From the NCBI GenBank assembly GCA_900544285.1, contig UQUT01000013.1, positions 1 through 45,123 of the forward strand: a stretch of DNA of 45,123 nucleotides, in the 5' to 3' direction. The translations under genes were made by a program, and so were the position numbers. The notes beneath the pieces are model-generated. The model was not told the DNA's origin and did no database searches. It saw only the letters and a list, made by a program, of their open reading frames with translations. Positions 39,622 through 45,123 of this stretch are shown in pieces. The stretch comes from an uncultured Eubacterium sp. Its GTDB lineage: Bacteria > Bacillota > Clostridia > Oscillospirales > CAG-272. How positions within the stretch are numbered: the stretch's first letter is position 1; each line of letters starts with the position of its first letter.

Positions 39622-40104
39622 CTATGCGACAAAGTCCGCAAGCATTTGCAGCGCTGTCTTTGTTGTTTGGTCGCGGACGGCTTTTCTGTCGCCGGAAAAG
39701 AGATTTTTTGTAACCTTTACATTGCCGTTTTTGTTTGCGCAGGCGATATAAACCAGCCCGACGGGCTTTTCCTCCGAGCCGCCGTCCGGTCCCGCAATTC
39801 CCGTCACCGCGACGGAAAAATCCGCGCCGAGCGCCCTGACGGCGCCCGTCGCCATCTCCGCCGCTGTCTGCTCCGATACCGCGCCGTATTTTTCAAGCGT
39901 TTTATGGCGCACCCCGAGCAGCTTTTCCTTTATCTCGTTTGCATATGACACGACCCCGCCGAAAAACACAGCGGAAACGCCGGCAAGATCTGTCACGGTT
40001 TTGGAAATCTGACCGCCCGTGCACGATTCGGCTGTGCAGAATACCTCTCCGCGCGCTTTCAGCGTTTCGACAATTTTCTTTACATATTCGACATTCTCCG
40101 ACAT
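39622..40104 (-). CDS. pncC: CinA family nicotinamide-nucleotide amidohydrolase (PncC)
   Basis: A 160-residue stand-alone CinA C-terminal domain that deamidates NMN in pyridine nucleotide recycling. The pattern is TAESCTGGQISKTVTDLAGV (24-43), followed by GGVVSYANEIKEKLLGV, VSEQTAAEMATGAV, and AVTGIAGPDGGSEEKPVG (about 98-115). The N-terminal molybdopterin-like domain of full CinA is absent. GAGG lies nine bases before the ATG. Confidence 0.92.
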   Translation of the reverse strand: MSENVEYVKKIVETLKARGEVFCTAESCTGGQISKTVTDLAGVSAVFFGGVVSYANEIKEKLLGVRHKTLEKYGAVSEQTAAEMATGAVRALGADFSVAVTGIAGPDGGSEEKPVGLVYIACANKNGNVKVTKNLFSGDRKAVRDQTTKTALQMLADFVA

Positions 40105-40210
40105 AATTCAAAACCTCGGTTCAATGATTTCGGGGAAACAATCCTGCTGTCATGCGGATTATACATCTTTCGACGCGTTTCGACAGAGTATGACGTCATC
40201 CGACAGCAAA

Positions 40211-41458
40211 TCAGTCCTCGTAAAGCGGATACTTCTTGCAGATTTTATCAACCTCCGCGCGGATATAGTCCGCGGAGTTTTCAAAATCGAAGGTTGTAAG
40301 GGCGACGAGCTTTCCGATGAGGGTGAAATCTTCCTCGCAAAGTCCTCTTGTCGTCGCCGCCGGCGTACCGAGGCGGATTCCGCTTGTGACAAACGGACTT
40401 TCCGGATCGTTCGGAACGGCGTTTTTGTTGCAGGTTATGCCGACCTCGTCAAGACGGTGTTCAAGTTCCTTGCCCGTCACGCCCGTGCCGATGAGGTTCA
40501 CAAGGACGAGATGGTTGTCCGTTCCGCCCGTAACAAGCGAAAAACCCTCGGCTACCAGCGACTTTTCAAGCGCCTTTGCGTTCTTTATTATACGGCTCTG
40601 GTAGTCCCTGAATTCAGGTTTTAACGCCTCGCCGAAGCATACCGCCTTCCCCGCGATTATATGCATGAGCGGACCGCCCTGCGTGCCGGGGAAGATTGCC
40701 TTGTCTATCTGTTTTGCAAGCTCTGCTTTGCAAAGTATCATGCCGCCGCGCGGACCGCGGAGCGTCTTGTGGGTCGTTGTCGTCACGACGTCCGCATAGG
40801 GGAACGGCGAGGGGTGAAGTCCTGCCGCGACAAGTCCCGCGATATGCGCCATATCGACCATAAAATACGCGCCGACGTCCTTTGCCGTCTTTGAAATTCT
40901 TTCAAAATCTATCGTTCTCGGATATGCCGATGCACCCGCAACTATCAGCTTCGGGTGACACTCATGCGCCAGCCTGTCGATTTCCTCGTAATCAATGCGT
41001 CCCGTTTCGGCGGAAACGCCGTAAGGCACGAAATTATAATACATTCCCGACATGTTGACGGGACTGCCGTGAGTCAGGTGTCCGCCCTCGGCAAGGCTCA
41101 TTCCCATAACGGTATCGCCGGGCTTGAGGAGCGCAAAATAGACGGCGAGATTTGCCTGCGCCCCGCTGTGCGGCTGGACGTTTGCATGCTCTGCGCCGAA
41201 AAGTGCCTTCGCGCGGTCTCTCGCTATGTTTTCAACGACGTCAACGCAGGCGCAACCGCCGTAATATCTCTTCCCGGGGAAGCCCTCTGCATATTTGTTC
41301 GTCAGAATCGACCCCATCGCCGCCATAACGGGCTCCGAAACGAAATTTTCCGAGGCAATCAGTTCAATGCCCCTTCTCTGACGGAGAAGCTCCGCCTCCA
41401 TTGCCGCTCCGACCTCGGGATCGTAATTTTTAACTATTTCTATATTTTTCTCTGCCAT
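40211..41458 (-). CDS. glyA: Serine hydroxymethyltransferase
   Basis: A 415-residue PLP enzyme that converts serine and tetrahydrofolate to glycine and methylene-THF. It has ELIASENFVSEPVMAAMGS (about 32-50), YYGGCACVDVVEN, the PLP lysine motif VVTTTTHKTLRGPRGGM (about 219-235), and TGGTDNHLVLVNL (about 330). The ATG at 41458 has a GGGGGT site upstream. The frame is open 14 codons further, but those precede the ribosome site. Its promoter is at 41491-41519, divergent from lepA. Confidence 0.97.
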   Translation of the reverse strand: MAEKNIEIVKNYDPEVGAAMEAELLRQRRGIELIASENFVSEPVMAAMGSILTNKYAEGFPGKRYYGGCACVDVVENIARDRAKALFGAEHANVQPHSGAQANLAVYFALLKPGDTVMGMSLAEGGHLTHGSPVNMSGMYYNFVPYGVSAETGRIDYEEIDRLAHECHPKLIVAGASAYPRTIDFERISKTAKDVGAYFMVDMAHIAGLVAAGLHPSPFPYADVVTTTTHKTLRGPRGGMILCKAELAKQIDKAIFPGTQGGPLMHIIAGKAVCFGEALKPEFRDYQSRIIKNAKALEKSLVAEGFSLVTGGTDNHLVLVNLIGTGVTGKELEHRLDEVGITCNKNAVPNDPESPFVTSGIRLGTPAATTRGLCEEDFTLIGKLVALTTFDFENSADYIRAEVDKICKKYPLYED

Positions 41459-41490
41459 GAGGTACCCCCATAAATTTTTCTTTATAAACA

Positions 41491-41519
41491 ATAATACCAT
41501 ACCCGAACGTAATTATCAA
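41491..41519 (-). promoter_or_regulatory. Promoter of glyA
   Basis: On the minus strand TTGATA (41519-41514) and TATTAT (41496-41491) are 17 bp apart, with TG one base before the -10. Confidence 0.7.
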
Positions 41520-41539
41520 GAGTGACTGTCAAAAAATAC

Positions 41540-41568
41540 TTGATAAAACGCCTGCGCCGTGATATAAT
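41540..41568 (+). promoter_or_regulatory. Promoter of lepA
   Basis: TTGATA (41540-41545), 17 bp, TATAAT (41563-41568), with TG at 41560-41561. It is divergent from the glyA promoter; the two -35 boxes are 20 bp apart. Confidence 0.75.
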
Positions 41569-41615
41569 ATCTCTGTTACACAGTTAAACAAATTTTCCGC
41601 AAAGGACAGGTGTCA

Positions 41616-43427
41616 ATGGCAAATCAGAAAAACATACGTAACTTCTCAATAATAGCGCATATAGACCACGGCAAGAGCACCCTTGCGGACAGGCTTCTCG
41701 AAAAGACTCAGAGCGTTTCGTCACGCGAGATGGAGGAGCAGCTTCTCGACAACATGGATATTGAGCGCGAAAGAGGAATAACGATAAAAGCCCGCGCCGT
41801 CAAGATGAATTATCATGCAAAAAACGGCGAGGACTATGAATTCAACCTTATCGACACTCCCGGACACGTCGACTTCAATTACGAGGTCTCCCGCTCCCTT
41901 GCCGCCTGCGAGGGCGCGCTTCTCATCGTTGATGCAACGCAGGGCATAGAGGCGCAGACGCTCGCGAACACATATCTCGCCCTTGAAAACGACCTTGAAA
42001 TCATACCCGTCATAAACAAGATCGACCTTCCGTCCGCCGATATTGAAGGCACGCGGAGCGAAATTGAGGATGTAATCGGCATTCCCGCGGAGGACTGTCC
42101 CGCAGTTTCCGCAAAAACAGGACAGAATATCGATGACGTGCTTGAAAAAATCGTGACGGACATCCCCGCCCCCAAGGGTGACCCCGAAGCGCCGCTCAAA
42201 TGCCTGATTTTCGATTCGTATTACGATTCGTACAGAGGCGTTGTCGTAAACGTGCGCGTTGCGGACGGAAAAGTCCGCGTCGGGACAAAGATAAAAATGA
42301 TGAATACGGGCGCGATATTCGACGTAACCGAGGTCGGATATATGTCCGCATTTGGGCTTGTGCCCGCAAAGGAGCTTGCGGCTGGCGAGGTCGGATATAT
42401 AACGGCGAGCATAAAGAACGTTTCCGATACACGCGTCGGCGATACGGTTACGGAACTTGAAAACCCGACGGCAGAGCCGTTTGAAGGCTTCAAAAAGGCG
42501 CAGCCGATGGTCTTTGCCGGAATTTATCCCGCAGACGGCGCAAAATATCCGGATCTTCGCGACGCGCTGATGAAGTTGCAGCTCAACGACGCCGCGCTCA
42601 CCTTTGAGCCGGAGACGAGTATTGCTCTGGGCTTCGGTTTCCGTTGCGGCTTTCTGGGACTTCTTCATATGGAAATCATAGAGGAGCGCATAGAGCGGGA
42701 GTTCAATCTGGACCTTGTGACAACCGCTCCGAGCGTTATATACAGAATCACGACGAAAGACGGCGTAACATCTTATATAGACAACCCCGCCGTATATCCC
42801 TCGCCGGATGAAATATCCGTCGCCGAAGAGCCGATTGTTTCCGCAAGTATAATCGTCCCTTCCGAGTTTGTCGGCGGGATTATGGAGCTTTGCAAGGACA
42901 GGCGCGGCGTATTCATCGATATGAAATATATCGACAAAACGAGAATGGAGTTGCATTATACGCTCCCGCTAAACGAAATAATTTATGACTTTTTCGACGC
43001 GCTGAAAAGTCGCTCAAAGGGGTATGCCTCCCTTGACTATGAATTCAAGGGCTATGCGGAGAGTAAGCTCGTCAAGCTCGATATCCTCCTGAACATGGAG
43101 GTTGTCGACGCGCTTTCGTTCATCGTTCACGCAGACAAGGCGTATGCAAGGGGCAGAAAGATTGTCGAAGCGCTTAAAGACAATATCCCCCGCCAGCTCT
43201 TTGAGGTACCCGTTCAGGCGGCTGTCGGCGGAAGAGTCATCGCAAGAGAAACCGTCAAGGCTATGCGCAAGGACGTGCTTGCAAAATGCTACGGCGGCGA
43301 CATAACAAGAAAAAAGAAGCTGCTTGAAAAGCAGAAAGAGGGCAAAAAACGTATGAGAAAGCTGGGGTCTGTCGAAGTCCCGCCGGAAACGTTTATGGCT
43401 GTTCTCAAGCTCGGAGACGACGAATAA
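41616..43427 (+). CDS. lepA: Elongation factor 4 (LepA)
   Basis: A 603-residue translational GTPase that acts on stalled or mistranslocated ribosomes. GTPase motifs are AHIDHGKSTL (14-23), DTPGHVDF (about 79) and NKIDLPSAD (about 133). Domains II, III and V follow; the EF4-specific C-terminus has AKCYGGDITRKKKLLEKQKE. The ATG at 41616 has AAAGGA nine bases upstream. hemW follows after 18 bp, the common lepA-hemW pair; hrcA does not follow. Confidence 0.97.
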   Translation: MANQKNIRNFSIIAHIDHGKSTLADRLLEKTQSVSSREMEEQLLDNMDIERERGITIKARAVKMNYHAKNGEDYEFNLIDTPGHVDFNYEVSRSLAACEGALLIVDATQGIEAQTLANTYLALENDLEIIPVINKIDLPSADIEGTRSEIEDVIGIPAEDCPAVSAKTGQNIDDVLEKIVTDIPAPKGDPEAPLKCLIFDSYYDSYRGVVVNVRVADGKVRVGTKIKMMNTGAIFDVTEVGYMSAFGLVPAKELAAGEVGYITASIKNVSDTRVGDTVTELENPTAEPFEGFKKAQPMVFAGIYPADGAKYPDLRDALMKLQLNDAALTFEPETSIALGFGFRCGFLGLLHMEIIEERIEREFNLDLVTTAPSVIYRITTKDGVTSYIDNPAVYPSPDEISVAEEPIVSASIIVPSEFVGGIMELCKDRRGVFIDMKYIDKTRMELHYTLPLNEIIYDFFDALKSRSKGYASLDYEFKGYAESKLVKLDILLNMEVVDALSFIVHADKAYARGRKIVEALKDNIPRQLFEVPVQAAVGGRVIARETVKAMRKDVLAKCYGGDITRKKKLLEKQKEGKKRMRKLGSVEVPPETFMAVLKLGDDE

Positions 43428-43445
43428 AAAAGGAGGAAACGGAAT

Positions 43446-44585
43446 ATGAGATCGCTCGGAATATATGTCCATATCCCATATTGCGCAAAAAAATGCGCCT
43501 ATTGCGATTTTTATTCCGTCCCTTCGTGCGAAACGTCAAGGGCGTATTGCAGAGCGCTTATAAAGCAGATTGAAAGCTACGGAAAAAAAGCGACGGGATA
43601 TATCGTCGATACAATATATATCGGCGGAGGAACTCCGTCATATATAGACGCAGAGGACATTTTTGACGTGATCGGCGCGATAAGAAGGACGTTCAACGTT
43701 GATAAAAACGCGGAAATTTCCATGGAAGCAAACCCCGGTACCCTTGACGGCGGCAAGCTCGCAATTTACAGAAGCGCGGGGATAAATCGTCTCAGTCTCG
43801 GACTTCAGAGTGCCCATAACGACGAGCTGAAAATGCTTTCCCGCATACACACCTATGAGGATTTTGAAAGCTCTTTCCTGCTCGCTCGCCTTGAGGGGTT
43901 TGATAATATAAATGTTGATATTATGTATGCCCTGCCGGGTCAGACGCCGGAAAAGCTGGCTGAAACAATCGAAACAGTCACCGCGCTTTCTCCGGAGCAT
44001 ATCTCATTTTACGGGCTGAAGATTGAGGAAAACACACCCTTTGCGTATAATAAAGCCATATCCGAAAGTCTTCCCGATGAAGAAATTCAATATAAAATGT
44101 ATATGGATACGGCAAAGACGCTTGAAGAGCGTGGGTACCGTCAGTATGAAATAAGCAACTTCGCAAAAGACGGATATGCTTGTCGTCACAATATGAAATA
44201 TTGGAAATGCAATGACTATCTCGGTTTCGGCACGGCGGCTGCGTCGTTCTTTGAGGGGCGGCTCTTTTCGCAGGTGAAAAATACAGATTATTTCATTGAG
44301 GATCCGCTTTCCGTTTTTCTCATCGACAGTACGGAGGAAATAACGCCGAAAAAGTTTGAAACGCAATATGTTATGCTCGGCTTCCGTCTTTCGGAGGGAA
44401 TATCTCTCGGCGAATACAGACTTCGTTGCGGCGGAGATTTTATTGCAAAATACGGCGAAAGATTAAAGCCGTTTCTTGAAAAGAAGCTGGTTGTCAAAAC
44501 GTCCGGTGGTTTTAAGCTCTCCCGCAGGGGTATGCTCGTTTCAAACTATATTCTCAGTGAAATTCTTGATTTTGACGAAGATTGA
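43446..44585 (+). CDS. hemW: Radical SAM heme chaperone HemW
   Basis: A 379-residue radical SAM protein related to HemN. The iron-sulfur motif CAKKCAYC has Cys13, Cys17 and Cys20, and it lacks the fourth Cys of true coproporphyrinogen oxidases. Further on are YIGGGTPSY (about 58), SMEANPGTLD (about 93), RLSLGLQSAHNDELKMLSRI and the RHNMKYWKCNDYLGFGTAA segment (about 241). AGGAGG lies nine bases before the ATG. It follows lepA. Confidence 0.93.
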   Translation: MRSLGIYVHIPYCAKKCAYCDFYSVPSCETSRAYCRALIKQIESYGKKATGYIVDTIYIGGGTPSYIDAEDIFDVIGAIRRTFNVDKNAEISMEANPGTLDGGKLAIYRSAGINRLSLGLQSAHNDELKMLSRIHTYEDFESSFLLARLEGFDNINVDIMYALPGQTPEKLAETIETVTALSPEHISFYGLKIEENTPFAYNKAISESLPDEEIQYKMYMDTAKTLEERGYRQYEISNFAKDGYACRHNMKYWKCNDYLGFGTAAASFFEGRLFSQVKNTDYFIEDPLSVFLIDSTEEITPKKFETQYVMLGFRLSEGISLGEYRLRCGGDFIAKYGERLKPFLEKKLVVKTSGGFKLSRRGMLVSNYILSEILDFDED

Positions 44586-44597
44586 CTTTATTCTTTC

Positions 44598-44626
44598 TTG
44601 ACAAATCATTTCTTTTATGATATAAT
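44598..44626 (+). promoter_or_regulatory. Strong promoter of the tRNA-Ser locus
   Basis: TTGACA (44598-44603) and TATAAT (44621-44626) are perfect boxes 17 bp apart, with TG one base before the -10. It sits 30 bp upstream of the first tRNA half, which suggests that half is the original locus of the tRNA gene. Confidence 0.85.
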
Positions 44627-44656
44627 CTTATCCGCTGTGAAAACAGCGGTATATAC

Positions 44657-44698
44657 GGAGAGGTATCGAAGTGGTCATAACGGGGCTGACTCGAAATC
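44657..44698 (+). pseudogene. tRNA-Ser 5' half, copy 1
   Basis: This matches the 5' half of the tRNA-Ser at 45039: acceptor strand GGAGAGG, D-arm with AAGTGGTCATAA, and the anticodon stem and loop with CTCGAAA. The match ends just after the loop (ATC). The following bases do not restore the 3' anticodon strand, variable arm or T-arm. Nearby are a stem of CGAAAACC (44726-44733) with GGTTTTCG (44757-44764), a word CCTTGATTTT at 44743, and a hairpin CCCTCA...TGAGGG at 44832-44847. Confidence 0.82.
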
Positions 44699-44858
44699 AT
44701 GTATGCATTTGAGTAGTTGTTCCACCGAAAACCGCCGAAAAGCCTTGATTTTGTTGGGTTTTCGCTCGGTTGATGATTTTTCTAACCGGCTTATCTAACG
44801 GGTTTTCTAAAAAATTGAATAACGGTTGTTTCCCTCATTTTTGAGGGTGAACATATAC

Positions 44859-44900
44859 GGAGAGGTATCGAAGTGGTCATAACGGGGCTGACTCGAAATC
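44859..44900 (+). pseudogene. tRNA-Ser 5' half, copy 2
   Basis: Identical to copy 1 over 42 bases plus the preceding ATATAC, and 202 bp from it. It again diverges right after CTCGAAATC. The following segment shares CCTTGATTTT (44935-44944), here within a weak terminator-like stem (AATCCC with GGGGTT, 44931-44952). Confidence 0.82.
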
Positions 44901-45038
44901 GTGGTCGCTACTCGGTAGCTCCCTGACCGGAATCCCTTGATTTTACGGGGTTTTTCGGGTATTCTTAACTTAATATTTTTGCTTGTTCTCCCCATCAGTT
45001 CTCCCCGTTTTCTGAGGTGCTGATGTTGAGATAAATAC

Positions 45039-45123
45039 GGAGACGTATCGAAGTGGTCATAACGGGACTGACTCGAAATCAGTTGATCCGCAAGGGTCCG
45101 TGGGTTCGAATCCCACCGTCTCC
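45039..45123 (+). tRNA. tRNA-Ser(CGA), complete except the 3' end beyond the window
   Basis: Acceptor GGAGACG pairs with CGTCTCC at the window edge. D stem TCG/CGG, anticodon stem ACTGA/TCAGT with loop CTCGAAA (anticodon CGA, codon UCG), a long class II variable arm with CCGCAAGG, and T arm GTGGG-TTCGAAT-CCCAC. The discriminator base and CCA are outside the window. It lacks an obvious promoter of its own and may depend on the promoter at 44598. Confidence 0.92.

Noticed and set aside
41721..42956. Open frame of about 411 codons on the minus strand
   Set aside because: It is fully antisense to lepA, has no family pattern and no ribosome site; it reflects codon bias of lepA. The same holds for long antisense frames at 2967-3956, 4159-4983, 13076-13933, 20229-21191 and 29790-30518.
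44598..44798. Short open frame of 66 codons over the tRNA promoter
   Set aside because: It starts on the -35 box and runs through the tRNA half; no ribosome site.
44657..45123. Group I intron in the anticodon loop of tRNA-Ser
   Set aside because: An intron would split one 5' half from one 3' half. Here the only 3' half directly follows a third full 5' half, and the inserts of about 160 and 140 bp are too short and show no intron core.

Overview
This window is from the chromosome of a low-to-moderate GC Bacillota, most likely an uncultured gut Clostridia. The evidence is the origin cluster dnaA-dnaN-recF-remB-gyrB-gyrA, a T-box leader before pheST, EF-P with the Firmicutes-type loop lysine, Mini-III RNase and RNase M5, a CD1247-type protein, SipW-type signal peptides and GGAGG ribosome sites. 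I cannot place it to genus.

Layout. 1-2.7 kb: a minus-strand group (ogt, a DUF1003 membrane protein, the start of a GNAT acetyltransferase) diverges from a flavodiiron protein gene with a PerR/Fur-like operator. 2.7-7.6 kb is an accessory island: two SipW-type (TasA-like) surface proteins with beta-helix tails, a TetR regulator, and the collapsed remnant of the MATE pump it probably controlled. 7.6-9.5 kb: a SIMPL-domain protein and a HigB/HigA-type toxin-antitoxin pair among dispersed repeats. 9.5-15.7 kb: T-box, pheS, pheT, a phosphoribosyltransferase and a PepV-like dipeptidase. 15.9-23.1 kb, minus strand: GH78 rhamnosidase, SbcD-like nuclease, Xaa-Pro peptidase, EF-P, a Cys/Asp-rich protein and a PrsA-like foldase lipoprotein. 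23.3-24.0 kb: ymdB.

24.8-35.7 kb is the replication origin region: dnaA, a 537-bp oriC with many TTNTCAACA boxes, dnaN, recF, remB, gyrB, gyrA, recA and recX, closed by one terminator. 35.7-36.9 kb is gene-free, with repeats and a possible structured RNA. 36.9-41.5 kb, minus strand: glyA, pncC-like cinA, holA, rnmV, gtrA and mrnC. 41.6-44.6 kb: lepA and hemW. The right edge holds two 5'-half copies of a tRNA-Ser gene and then an intact tRNA-Ser(CGA), which looks like a site-specific recombination scar.

Themes. (1) A modular dispersed repeat (called R1 here) begins at or within a few bases of the stop codon of three plus-strand genes and ends in an intrinsic terminator, so it looks like a spreading 3'-UTR/terminator cassette. 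Other repeats (R2, R3, R4) join it in mosaics. (2) Many promoters have an extended -10 of the form TGNTATAAT. (3) The surface-protein pair shares an almost identical 60-bp signal-peptide segment at DNA level, while the mature parts have diverged.
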